DNA of 42,212 bases from contig JABFRC010000324.1 in the NCBI GenBank assembly GCA_013141375.1, positions 1 through 42,212 of the forward strand, given 5' to 3'. The notes beneath the pieces were generated by a model, which made no database searches, was not told the DNA's origin, and was given only the letters and a program-made list of their open reading frames with translations. The translations under genes and the position numbers were made by a program. Below are positions 1 through 10,878 of the stretch, piece after piece; positions within the stretch are counted from its first letter, which is position 1, and each line of letters begins with the position of its first letter. This DNA is from Methylococcaceae bacterium. GTDB lineage: Bacteria > Pseudomonadota > Gammaproteobacteria > Methylococcales > Methylomonadaceae.

Positions 1-934
1 TCATAAACCAGAGATAACCGAAGACTGCCAGCATCTGACCAATGCTAAGGTTGGAGTAAAACACCATCAGCATCGCGCAGGCACGAAAAATATCGAAGCC
101 GAATAAGAACACCAGAAAGCTCAGGCGTGAGGCAGCATCGCTTTTCCAGGCAAAGGCCGTTGAAGTGTCTTTAACGGAACGGGCAGAATCAATGAGCTGG
201 CTGCAGTAATGTTGCTCACGGTTGCTGGCGCGAATTTGATGAATGGCTTCCAGTGTTTCTGTCAGCGATTGCTGAAATACTTCGTAAGCCGAATTTTCTT
301 TCGATTTTAGGTCCTTAACCCGAGAGCCGACTGCGCGGGTAAAGTAAATAACGATGGGATTCAGCAACAAAATGAATAAGCCCAGTTGCCAGTGCATCCA
401 TAACAAAATTACGCCGGTGCCGATAATCGTGAGAATGGCAACCAAGGATTTACTGACAGTCGTGCCGATAAAGTTATCGATGGTGTCGAGGTCTTTAACG
501 AGGTAAGTCACCACGGTGCCTGTGCCCAGACTTTCGTATTCGGACATGGAAATGGTTTGTAAATGCCCGAGCAAGCGCTTGCGAATGCGGTAAACGATGT
601 CTTTGGAAATCACCGAAAACTGCCGCGACTGAATCACACCAAAAATGATGGCGATAATTCGCAACACGACACTGACGACCAGGACGACGCCGATATACAC
701 GATGGGCAAATGCCATTCCGGCGGGGACAAACGGTCGATGGTTGCGGTCACCATGCCCGGTTTATGTAGTAAGACTTCATCGACTAGCAAGGGCATAATC
801 AATGGAATCGGCACACTGACAATCATCGCCAAAATCGCGTTCAGATGCGCGTAAAGAAGTTCTTTTTTATGTTCCAGCGCAATATGCCGGATTGCGCGCC
901 AGGTATAAATTGGGGAGGGCGGTTTTGCTTGCAC
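1..934 (-). CDS. ABC exporter, transmembrane domain (5' part, runs off window)
   Basis: The minus strand is open from 934 to the left edge, giving about 311 residues of a type-I ABC exporter membrane domain. Hydrophobic stretches appear near residues 25-45 and 75-95, a pair lies near 155-195, and another near 275-305; the amphipathic intracellular loops between them are typical of MsbA/LapB-like half transporters. The nucleotide-binding domain would lie beyond the window. The proposed start is GTG at 934, because an in-frame stop lies nine codons upstream and no ATG lies between. There is no clear ribosome binding site, so the start is uncertain. It points away from truD's promoter side and shares truD's strand. 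The cargo cannot be inferred. I am confident of the family and not of the substrate. Confidence 0.8.
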   Translation of the reverse strand, partial: MQAKPPSPIYTWRAIRHIALEHKKELLYAHLNAILAMIVSVPIPLIMPLLVDEVLLHKPGMVTATIDRLSPPEWHLPIVYIGVVLVVSVVLRIIAIIFGVIQSRQFSVISKDIVYRIRKRLLGHLQTISMSEYESLGTGTVVTYLVKDLDTIDNFIGTTVSKSLVAILTIIGTGVILLWMHWQLGLFILLLNPIVIYFTRAVGSRVKDLKSKENSAYEVFQQSLTETLEAIHQIRASNREQHYCSQLIDSARSVKDTSTAFAWKSDAASRLSFLVFLFGFDIFRACAMLMVFYSNLSIGQMLAVFGYLWFM

Positions 935-1042
935 GGGATGGGAGAATAGGATGTTTCAGATGGTCTGATTGTAACATCTGAGGCTAGTTGCTGCCGTTGT
1001 TTGCTCATGATTAAAGCAAGCTTCGGCAGGTATTAATCCTAA

Positions 1043-2068
1043 TCAGCCGGGAATGCAGACTATTTCCCTAAGTAACGCAGTCGCATAGCTGCCCGCAGGC
1101 AAGGTAAATTCAAGTGCCAAAACATCATCAGTAACAAACTGCCAGCTTAAATCCGGCACATTTACCCGCAACGCACGTCTGTCCTGCTCGACATCAGAAG
1201 CGATCAAGCCTTGGGCCAGTTCGGGGTAGTCAGCAATGATATTTTCCTCTATAGCTAGCGCTTCTGCAGAGACGCCGGGCTCGCCTTTACCCCATAACGG
1301 GCCGGTGGGATGAATAATGCCGGCTTGCAGGCGTCTAAAGATCTCGTCATCGGGCTGATCGGACTTAAAAGTGCTATGCGAGCCATCAAAACTGAACGTA
1401 TCGCCGGCAACGGCTTGGTTCCACAAGCCTTGGCTAATTCGATAACCCAGGATGTGATTAAACAAAAACGAACGCACAGCCGATAAATAAAGACTGCGCT
1501 GTTCCCGGCCTACTTTCGCACCTTGAAACATCGCCAAGGCTTTGTTGATATTCTGTCCTTGATTACCAAAACGCTGGCTGCCGAAATAATTGGCAATGCC
1601 GTGGTCTTTGATGGCTTGTAGTTGTTCAACAGCCTTTACGTTGTCACCTTGCCAGTTGCGAATGGTCAATTTAAAGCGATTGCCGGCTAACACTCCGCGT
1701 TTAAGTTTTCGGGCATGACGTGTGGCTTGCAAGACTTTGATGCTGTCGGATTCAAATTGGGTCCAGTCCGGATCGGCCTTGCCTGGCAACCAAACGCTAA
1801 ACCACTGAGTGGTGACGGCGTGACGATCTTTTAATCCGGCGAAACTTATATCCCGCTGCCTGACACCGGCAAAGCGGGCAAGCATTCTGGCGACATATTC
1901 AGTGTTTTCACCGGTCTTCTGGATATATAAAAAAGCGTGTTCACCGGTGCCTGACGGTTCAAAAGACAGCTGTTCTTCGACAATAAAATCTTCAGGCAAT
2001 GTGCGAATGTCGCCGCCTGCAGCAGGCCCGCCGTAGACGGTCGGCCAATTCGGAATGATATAAGGCAC
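1043..2068 (-). CDS. truD: tRNA pseudouridine(13) synthase TruD
   Basis: The 341-residue protein is the usual TruD length. It makes pseudouridine at position 13 of tRNA-Glu in the cytoplasm. The diagnostic GLKDRHAVTTQW segment carries the catalytic aspartate (D81). Further family blocks are visible: a KLKRG...N.F.L motif near residues 142-155 and NYFGSQRFG near 190, followed by the TRUD insertion domain. It follows ispF with a 4-bp gap (ispF ends at 2073) in the classic ispD-ispF-truD order of gammaproteobacteria, so it is probably translated from the same message. Confidence 0.97.
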   Translation of the reverse strand: MPYIIPNWPTVYGGPAAGGDIRTLPEDFIVEEQLSFEPSGTGEHAFLYIQKTGENTEYVARMLARFAGVRQRDISFAGLKDRHAVTTQWFSVWLPGKADPDWTQFESDSIKVLQATRHARKLKRGVLAGNRFKLTIRNWQGDNVKAVEQLQAIKDHGIANYFGSQRFGNQGQNINKALAMFQGAKVGREQRSLYLSAVRSFLFNHILGYRISQGLWNQAVAGDTFSFDGSHSTFKSDQPDDEIFRRLQAGIIHPTGPLWGKGEPGVSAEALAIEENIIADYPELAQGLIASDVEQDRRALRVNVPDLSWQFVTDDVLALEFTLPAGSYATALLREIVCIPG

Positions 2069-2072
2069 TGGC

Positions 2073-2546
2073 TTATTTTTCGATCAGGACGACGGCTTGT
2101 ACGGCAATGCCTTCTTTACGGCCTTCAAAGCCCAGCTTTTCGGTAGTGGTGGCTTTTACGTTGATGAAGTCAATGTCCACCTGTAAATCAGCGGCAATGT
2201 TTGCGCACATTGCCGCGGTATGTGGCGACATTTTTGGTGCCTGGGCGATGATTGTGATGTCGGCGTTTATTAAACGATAGCCTTTCGCCTGTACGACGCT
2301 ATAAACATGACGCAGCAGCACACGGCTATCGGCACCTTTGAATTCAGGATCGGTATCGGGAAAATGCTTGCCTATATCGCCCAAAGCCGCAGCGCCTAAT
2401 AAGGCATCAGACAACGCATGCAACACCACGTCGCCATCGGAATGCGCTTCTAAGCCTTGCTCGTAAGGAATAGTGACGCCGCCCAAAATAATAGCGTTGC
2501 CTTCGCCGAAACGATGCACATCGTAACCTTGTCCAACTCTGATCAT
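2073..2546 (-). CDS. ispF: 2-C-methyl-D-erythritol 2,4-cyclodiphosphate synthase
   Basis: IspF, 157 residues, normal length. It closes the cyclodiphosphate ring in the MEP (non-mevalonate) isoprenoid pathway. The N-terminal metal site is visible as GYDVHRF (D9, H11), and [13 protein letters not shown] supplies the further His/Asp ligands. [18 protein letters not shown] near residues 130-147 is the family signature for CDP binding. Its ATG overlaps the ispD stop (ATGA, 2543-2546), so the two are translationally coupled. Confidence 0.97.
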   Translation of the reverse strand: MIRVGQGYDVHRFGEGNAIILGGVTIPYEQGLEAHSDGDVVLHALSDALLGAAALGDIGKHFPDTDPEFKGADSRVLLRHVYSVVQAKGYRLINADITIIAQAPKMSPHTAAMCANIAADLQVDIDFINVKATTTEKLGFEGRKEGIAVQAVVLIEK

Positions 2547-3235
2547 TGTTGTTCCATATAAAAAAGCGCTAAAGGTAAGTCTTCGGGCCGGGTGATTTTA
2601 ATATTGTCAGGGCGGCCTTCAACAATTTTTGGTTGGTAGCCTTGCAACTCCAAGGCGCTGGCTTCGTCGGTGATGGCGGGGTTGCCTTCGGCGGCTTCCA
2701 GTGCAGACTTTAACATTCCATAACGAAACATTTGTGGCGTTAATGCTCGCCAAATATGACTTCTATCGAGCGTGCCGTGAATGCTGGTGTCTTGAACATT
2801 TTTTAGCGTGTCGTGAGATGACAAGGCCAAAATTCCACCGACCGGATCATCGACCAAGGTATTGATCAGCAGTTTAATGTCATCAGTTGTCAGGCAGGGG
2901 CGGGCGGCATCATGGACCAGTACCCAGTCTTTGTCCGAGGCTTGCTCCCTGATGAAACGCAGTCCGGAAAGTACCGAGTCTGCTCGTTCTTTGCCGCCGG
3001 GTGCGGTCAGGATATTGGCATGTTTTGATATTGCCAGCGTCGGCCAGTAGGGATCTTGTTCGGAAATAGCAACGACGACAGAGCTGAAAACCCCGGATTG
3101 TAATAGCCGGGTTAAGGTGTGTTCGATGACGGTTTGATCGCCAAGTGGTAGATATTGTTTGGGCCGGTCTGCCTGCATACGCTTGCCGACACCGGCAGCA
3201 GGTACAACGGCCCAGAATTTTGTTTGATGAGTCAT
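2543..3235 (-). CDS. ispD: 2-C-methyl-D-erythritol 4-phosphate cytidylyltransferase
   Basis: IspD, 230 residues, transfers CMP from CTP to MEP in isoprenoid synthesis. The N-terminal nucleotide-binding loop [19 protein letters not shown] (residues 10-28) and the [10 protein letters not shown] block near 105 are the standard signatures; the C-terminus [11 protein letters not shown] is also typical. It normally sits directly behind ftsB, but here a non-coding repeat block of about 345 bp (3236-3580) separates them, so ftsB-ispD co-transcription may be weakened. Confidence 0.97.
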   Translation of the reverse strand: MTHQTKFWAVVPAAGVGKRMQADRPKQYLPLGDQTVIEHTLTRLLQSGVFSSVVVAISEQDPYWPTLAISKHANILTAPGGKERADSVLSGLRFIREQASDKDWVLVHDAARPCLTTDDIKLLINTLVDDPVGGILALSSHDTLKNVQDTSIHGTLDRSHIWRALTPQMFRYGMLKSALEAAEGNPAITDEASALELQGYQPKIVEGRPDNIKITRPEDLPLALFYMEQQ

Positions 3236-3321
3236 GTGTGGCTAATCAGGCCGACAGATAGGTTGTTTGTAGGCATTATTTAGTTTTAATTTAAAAAATT
3301 ATTGTGTCGCAAACGACGTAT

Positions 3322-3555
3322 TTATTTGGATCGGGTTCTCGCACCCGAAGGCGAGATACTTTCTTTTGCGCGGCCAAAAGAAAGTATCCAAAGAAAAGGC
3401 CGCCCGGACACCGCTTGTTTCCTGCGCGCTGCCGCTGTCATCGGGGGTTGCCAAATGGGGCTCCTGCCCCATTGTCAACGCACGGCATCCATGCCGCGCC
3501 CCTAACGGGCTATTCCCGATGCCAACGTCAGTGCTCGGCGCGGTATACGGGTGTT
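3322..3555. repeat. GC-rich dispersed repeat block with hairpins, between ispD and ftsB
   Basis: The gap between ispD and ftsB holds no convincing gene but is dense in inverted repeats. The best is a perfect 14-bp dyad at 3355-3368 / 3375-3388 (arms GATACTTTCTTTTG, 6-nt loop). Others are TCGGGT/ACCCGA at 3331-3348, AATGGGG/CCCCATT at 3454-3473 and CGGCAT/ATGCCG near 3483-3496. All three forward frames give short overlapping open frames rich in R, P and C with no recognisable fold, which is typical of spurious frames over such repeats. I recall similar blocks scattered through methanotroph genomes, but this window holds only one copy. Confidence 0.65.
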
Positions 3556-3580
3556 TTAGATACGCTATGCGTAACATCGG

Positions 3581-3859
3581 TTATTTTACGATTTGGAAAA
3601 AGGTCTCATCTTCCCTGATCATCCCCAACTCATAGCGGGCTCTTTCTTCTATGGCTTCCTGGCCTTTTTTGATGTCCAGCACTTCGGCTCGTAACGATTC
3701 ATTGCGCAGATTTCTTTTGTCCGCTTCCAGTTTTAATTCATCCAGTCGTTGTTGGTATTCATTGATTTGCGCAACGCTGCCGTCGCCTACCCAAAGGCGA
3801 TATTGCAACAGACCTATCAGCACAATGATCAAGGGGACGAAGAATTTCAATGCCTGCAC
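3581..3859 (-). CDS. ftsB: Cell division protein FtsB
   Basis: A small bitopic divisome protein of 92 residues. The order is a short N-terminal tail, one membrane helix (about residues 6-22, FFVPLIIVLIGLLQYRLW), then a periplasmic coiled coil rich in Leu, Glu and Arg (about 30-80). FtsB pairs with FtsL and FtsQ to activate septal peptidoglycan synthesis. The LQYRLWVGDGSV segment after the membrane helix is characteristic, and the position between eno and ispD matches the conserved gene order. Confidence 0.93.
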   Translation of the reverse strand: MQALKFFVPLIIVLIGLLQYRLWVGDGSVAQINEYQQRLDELKLEADKRNLRNESLRAEVLDIKKGQEAIEERARYELGMIREDETFFQIVK

Positions 3860-3931
3860 TCAACTATAAAATAATTATTTACCACGAAGCACACAGAGAT
3901 GGCGAAGGAGGAGTTGGTCTAAAGATAGCCG

Positions 3932-3968
3932 TTCTGTTCATGATTCGACTAGCTCATCATGAACAGAA
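3932..3968 (-). terminator. Hairpin downstream of eno
   Basis: A perfect 13-bp inverted repeat (TTCTGTTCATGAT at 3932-3944, complement at 3956-3968, 11-nt loop) starts 17 bp after the eno stop on the minus strand. It lacks a good T-run on the minus strand, so it may be an attenuator or an RNA-stabilising stem and not a full terminator; ftsB lies immediately beyond. Confidence 0.45.
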
Positions 3969-3985
3969 TCTGGTTTGAATTTAGA

Positions 3986-5272
<1,287 letters not shown>

Positions 5273-6106
5273 TTATAACGTGGTTTCAATAAATGTGGTC
5301 GCTTTAACCGCACGATCGATGGTTACTAAAGTTTCCAGTAGTTCTTTCATTCTGTGCAAGGGCCATGAATTTGGGCCGTCGCTTAGAGCTTTGGCTGGAT
5401 CGGGGTGAGTTTCCATAAACAGTCCGGCGATACCCACTGCGATGGCAGCGCGCGCCAATACCGGTACATGTTCACGTTGACCGCCGGAGGAAGTTCCCTG
5501 TCCGCCAGGTAGCTGCACCGAATGCGTGGCATCAAATACCACCGGGCAATTCGTATCGCGCATCACTGCCAACGAACGCATGTCGGACACCAGATTGTTA
5601 TAGCCAAACGAGACGCCGCGCTCACAGACCATAATCTGCTGATTGCCGGTCGCCTTGGCTTTATTGACAACATGCACCATATCCCAAGGCGCCATAAATT
5701 GGCCTTTTTTGATATTGACAGGAATGCCTTGCTCGGCAACTTGCTGAATAAAATTGGTTTGGCGGCATAAAAACGCCGGCGTCTGCATGATGTCCACCAC
5801 TGAAGCTACTTCAGCCAATGGCGTATCTTCATGAACATCGGTCAATACCGGCACCTGGATTTGCTGTTTGACCTTTTCCAGAATCTTCAAGCCTTGCTCA
5901 ACACCCGGACCGCGGTAAGACTCATGGGAAGAGCGGTTGGCCTTATCAAAAGAGGATTTATAAACAAACGGAATGTTTAATTCGGTGGTCAGTTCTTTTA
6001 GGTAACCCGCTGTGTCGATAGCCATTTGCTCGCTTTCAATGACACAAGTACCGGCGATGAGAAAAAACGGCTGGTCCAGACCTGCTTCAAAACTACATAA
6101 CTGCAT
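5273..6106 (-). CDS. kdsA: 3-deoxy-8-phosphooctulonate (KDO-8-P) synthase
   Basis: KdsA, 277 residues, condenses phosphoenolpyruvate with arabinose-5-phosphate to make KDO-8-phosphate for lipopolysaccharide. Visible signatures are IAGTCVIES (about 17-25), the substrate loop [19 protein letters not shown] (about 50-68), TDVHE near 96 and [12 protein letters not shown] near 195. Its presence implies a Gram-negative outer membrane. In relatives it follows pyrG closely; here a toxin-antitoxin pair lies between them (6125-6615). Confidence 0.97.
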   Translation of the reverse strand: MQLCSFEAGLDQPFFLIAGTCVIESEQMAIDTAGYLKELTTELNIPFVYKSSFDKANRSSHESYRGPGVEQGLKILEKVKQQIQVPVLTDVHEDTPLAEVASVVDIMQTPAFLCRQTNFIQQVAEQGIPVNIKKGQFMAPWDMVHVVNKAKATGNQQIMVCERGVSFGYNNLVSDMRSLAVMRDTNCPVVFDATHSVQLPGGQGTSSGGQREHVPVLARAAIAVGIAGLFMETHPDPAKALSDGPNSWPLHRMKELLETLVTIDRAVKATTFIETTL

Positions 6107-6124
6107 GTGTATTCCTTGGTTGCT

Positions 6125-6385
6125 TCATTTTTTGTAATGGTATCTGCAACTGATAATAATCAATCGATCGTTTTCAACTTTGTAAACCAAGCGATGCTCA
6201 TCATCAATGCGTCGTGACCAGTAGCCTTGTAGTTCATATTTTAAGGCTTCCGGCTTGCCCAATCCCTGATAAGGACTGCGGCCAATATCTTTAATTAGAC
6301 TAACAATACGCTTGTAAGCTTTTTTATCATCTATCGCCCATTGATTAAAATCATCAAACGCACTGGGCTCAAAGCTGATAATCAT
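6125..6385 (-). CDS. yoeB: YoeB/Txe-family mRNA interferase toxin
   Basis: The 86-residue protein closely follows the YoeB pattern: IKDIGRSPYQGLGKPEALKY (which includes the catalytic Glu), then GYWSRRI, DEHRLVY and the C-terminal CRYHYK. These correspond to the Glu, Arg, His and terminal Tyr of the ribosome-dependent RNase active site, and all are present, so the toxin looks functional. Members of this family cut mRNA in the ribosomal A site. The ATG overlaps the antitoxin stop by 4 bp (ATGA, 6382-6385). The pair lies between pyrG and kdsA on the same strand. Confidence 0.93.
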   Translation of the reverse strand: MIISFEPSAFDDFNQWAIDDKKAYKRIVSLIKDIGRSPYQGLGKPEALKYELQGYWSRRIDDEHRLVYKVENDRLIIISCRYHYKK

Positions 6386-6615
6386 AATTTTTGTATATCA
6401 ACATCAATTAGCTGATCATTTTCTACGTGAGCAAGCGCCGCTAAAAGCCGTGTTTTGTTCTCTGGATTGTTCAATAAATAAGCTGTTTCATCCTGTTCAA
6501 TCTGTTGAATTTCAGAAATAGAAATTTCAATGGTTTGATGAGGAAACTGCGCCTTTATTGCAGCGATAAAGTTTTCATTTAGCTCGTCACTATTGATTTT
6601 ATAGAGCGTATACAT
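6382..6615 (-). CDS. Antitoxin of the YoeB-type toxin (YefM-like C-terminus, non-YefM N-terminus)
   Basis: The 77-residue partner is encoded directly upstream of the toxin. Its C-terminal half (DETAYLLNNPENKTRLLAAL) resembles the toxin-wrapping tail of YefM (E. coli: EETAYLL.SP.N..RL). The N-terminal half (about residues 1-40, KINSDELNENFIAAIKAQFP) does not look like the Phd/YefM DNA-binding fold. I infer a different autoregulatory domain joined to a conserved neutralising tail. Spacing to pyrG is only about 15 bp, so the pair may be expressed from pyrG read-through as well as its own promoter. Confidence 0.85.
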   Translation of the reverse strand: MYTLYKINSDELNENFIAAIKAQFPHQTIEISISEIQQIEQDETAYLLNNPENKTRLLAALAHVENDQLIDVDIQKL

Positions 6616-6630
6616 TTGATAGCCTATTGC

Positions 6631-8732
<2,102 letters not shown>

Positions 8733-8766
8733 TGAAAAAAAACAGCCATCAGAGTTGATGGCTGTT
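8733..8766 (-). terminator. Rho-independent terminator of the oxidase locus
   Basis: A perfect 11-bp stem (AACAGCCATCA at 8741-8751, complement at 8756-8766) with a 4-nt loop is followed on the minus strand by a run of seven T residues. It starts 12 bp after the stop of the PsiF-like gene and closes the accessory locus read from the right. Confidence 0.9.
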
Positions 8767-8778
8767 GTTTCATGATTA

Positions 8779-9003
8779 TTATCGTGGTGTTGTTTTAACG
8801 CAGTTTGCTACGAAAGCACTACGATCGTTACCGGACAGTTGTTTCTGGTCAGCTTGCTGCTTGCAGGATCTGAATACAGAATCCTTTGATTTATGCGGGT
8901 TCTCAGTCGTTTGGTTTGGCTCTTCTGTTGGTTGGTTTTGAGCTTGCGCACAACTGATTACGCCAGCAATGAGTGCAATAATTAAAATTGATTGTTTAAA
9001 CAT
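8779..9003 (-). CDS. Small secreted PsiF-like protein
   Basis: The start is ATG at 9003, chosen because GGAG sits 9-12 bases upstream; the frame also extends to 9063 without ribosome-binding support. The 74-residue product opens with a Sec signal (residues 1-21, ending in CAQA). A polar linker rich in Gln, Thr and Asn follows, then a C-terminal SVFRSCKQQADQKQ...SAFVANCVK segment. Two cysteines flank a basic helix there, as in the PsiF repeat (C..QA..KKL.G..R..F...C). PsiF proteins are secreted and of unknown biochemical function. It is the last gene before the terminator, 45 bp behind the cytochrome gene, so it probably belongs to the same transcript. Confidence 0.75.
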   Translation of the reverse strand: MFKQSILIIALIAGVISCAQAQNQPTEEPNQTTENPHKSKDSVFRSCKQQADQKQLSGNDRSAFVANCVKTTPR

Positions 9004-9047
9004 GGTATTAACTCCGATAGATGTAAGTAAAAATAATTTCATATACG

Positions 9048-10877
9048 TTAGGGCACTATCCATTTGGCACCACTTTCAGCGATATTCATATCGCTGACTA
9101 AAGGTCGAACATAGGCACCTTTTGAAGCAAATCGCTGACCGATACCCAGACTGATACGAGGATAAGCCGTTGTACCAGTCCGCTTCATCAAGAAATCCAT
9201 ATCTACCTTATGTGCTGTTGGCTTGGACTTTGATGAATTATTAACAGGCTGTGGTCCGTGTCCACCACCACCCATCATCATCGACTGAACTTCTTCCTGA
9301 ACCTGCATGGCTTCACGCATTGATAGTGTTGCTTCGGCACGCTCAATTAAATAATCAGTGTGCAAGTTGTTTAACATTGAGGACAGCATCCACGAAAATG
9401 AATTCACCGCAAAATAGACCTCCGACTGCATTTTTTCATCAAGCAAGGTTAATTGCCGATATCTGATCCAGTCATTAAATCGCGTTAGATTTGCCGAACG
9501 CATTTTCGGCAACTCAGAACGTTGGATCAGCCAGGCGTTTTTGCTCCAGTCAACTGACCATGCCGGCATCTTTTCACCTGCCAGCGTCGAAGATACATAG
9601 ACTGCTGACAACGGTGCGGCAAGACCAGTTAAAGAGTTATTCAGTTCATTATCTTTTAACCATAACAGCACTGCATCTTCAGGCTTTAAGCTTTTAAGTA
9701 AGGTTGCCGTTGAATCCGCTGCTGATTGATTTAACACAATGTCCTGAATGTCTGCACCGGACTTGGCAAGATGCCTACGCACTGTTGAAGCCGCTTTTTG
9801 TGCGAGTGCTGACTCACCTATTAACTGCACAATCTTGCCGGGTTTTTTCGAAGTGGATAAAAGCTGTTTACTGATAACGTCCGCCTCTAACTGAATGCCC
9901 GCAGAAAAATAAAGACTGTATTTGCCTTTATTCGCTTCTTCAGGCACTAGATCGACGCTCGGGAACCAGCAAGCCACTTTTTGGATTTCACAAAAATCCT
10001 GCACCGGTTGCCATTCACTTTCTGACAGCCCTGATAGCACCGCAAAAACCGGCTTTTCTTGCTGCCGCTTTTCCAGTTGCTCCGCCCATGTGGAACTAGG
10101 TCCATTGAGTTCCCAGACATCAAGTGCCCATGTACGCCGGCTATGTAAACGTTTCTCAATGGGTGTGATTCTATGTTTTCCTGCCGTTGCAACATTGACA
10201 TTATGCTGATTCAGTATTGCATTTAAGGTATCTACAAACACCTTGCGTCGTTCGGGACTTACATCAGGCGTAATCACTGTGGCCAGATGTATTTCCTTTT
10301 CTGCAGCGCCGGGTGACCAAGTTTTCGACAAGGTTTTCAAGTACGCCGACACCGCACGTAACTCCTCATCTGTGAGCTCATAGCGCGGCATCAATGCACT
10401 TAATTTCCGTCCCGATACATGTTGCCCCAAACGCACCGCCGACCTGAATGATTTGTCATCATAAGGTTTGGGCGGGGTAGATAAACTCTTATTAAACAGT
10501 CTATCCACCTCAACAATCACCGGGTTGCCACCTCCGAATATCGCGCGACCTGAAATGGGGGGAATGGCTTCATTACCTTCCACGCCACCCAGACCACTGC
10601 GAAGATGACACTGAACACATGCGGCCTGTTGGCCTCTTAGCTTGATGCCACCCTCACGATCTGCAACGATAGGTCGACCATTTGACGATTTGCCTTCCAG
10701 ATACAGCTGACGACCCTGGAGCTCCAGAGCAGTCAGTGTCTCTGATGGGATCCCTCCCGCGACTGGCGCGGAAGGGTTGGCAATAGCCTTGGTTTCTCCT
10801 GGGTTGGAGGGCTCAGCGCCGACCACGAGGGTCTGCGCGCCGAGCAAAGCCAATACTATGAGTTTAAAGGGACTCAT
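9048..10877 (-). CDS. Secreted cytochrome c fused to a periplasmic-binding-like domain
   Basis: A 609-residue protein with a Sec signal (about 1-21, ending in VVGA). A mono-heme class-I cytochrome c domain follows at about 50-190: heme site CVQCH at C87/C90/H91, likely axial Met in SALMPRYELTDEEL (M163), and a closing YLKTL helix. From about 195 to 530 it has alternating beta/alpha segments resembling type-1 periplasmic binding proteins of the branched-chain amino-acid ABC family. The tail includes a Met/Gly/His-rich patch (SMMMGGGGHGP, about 532-542) that could bind copper. Its ATG lies 1 bp after the giant oxidase stop, so translation is almost certainly coupled. I infer that it accepts electrons from, or loads metal for, the oxidase. 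Confidence 0.82.
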   Translation of the reverse strand: MSPFKLIVLALLGAQTLVVGAEPSNPGETKAIANPSAPVAGGIPSETLTALELQGRQLYLEGKSSNGRPIVADREGGIKLRGQQAACVQCHLRSGLGGVEGNEAIPPISGRAIFGGGNPVIVEVDRLFNKSLSTPPKPYDDKSFRSAVRLGQHVSGRKLSALMPRYELTDEELRAVSAYLKTLSKTWSPGAAEKEIHLATVITPDVSPERRKVFVDTLNAILNQHNVNVATAGKHRITPIEKRLHSRRTWALDVWELNGPSSTWAEQLEKRQQEKPVFAVLSGLSESEWQPVQDFCEIQKVACWFPSVDLVPEEANKGKYSLYFSAGIQLEADVISKQLLSTSKKPGKIVQLIGESALAQKAASTVRRHLAKSGADIQDIVLNQSAADSTATLLKSLKPEDAVLLWLKDNELNNSLTGLAAPLSAVYVSSTLAGEKMPAWSVDWSKNAWLIQRSELPKMRSANLTRFNDWIRYRQLTLLDEKMQSEVYFAVNSFSWMLSSMLNNLHTDYLIERAEATLSMREAMQVQEEVQSMMMGGGGHGPQPVNNSSKSKPTAHKVDMDFLMKRTGTTAYPRISLGIGQRFASKGAYVRPLVSDMNIAESGAKWIVP

Positions 10878-10878
10878 A

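Noticed and set aside
3302-3635. Several overlapping forward and reverse open frames of 60-104 codons
   Set aside because: They lie over a hairpin-rich repeat, have Arg/Pro/Cys-rich nonsense composition and no start signals; repeats give such frames by chance.
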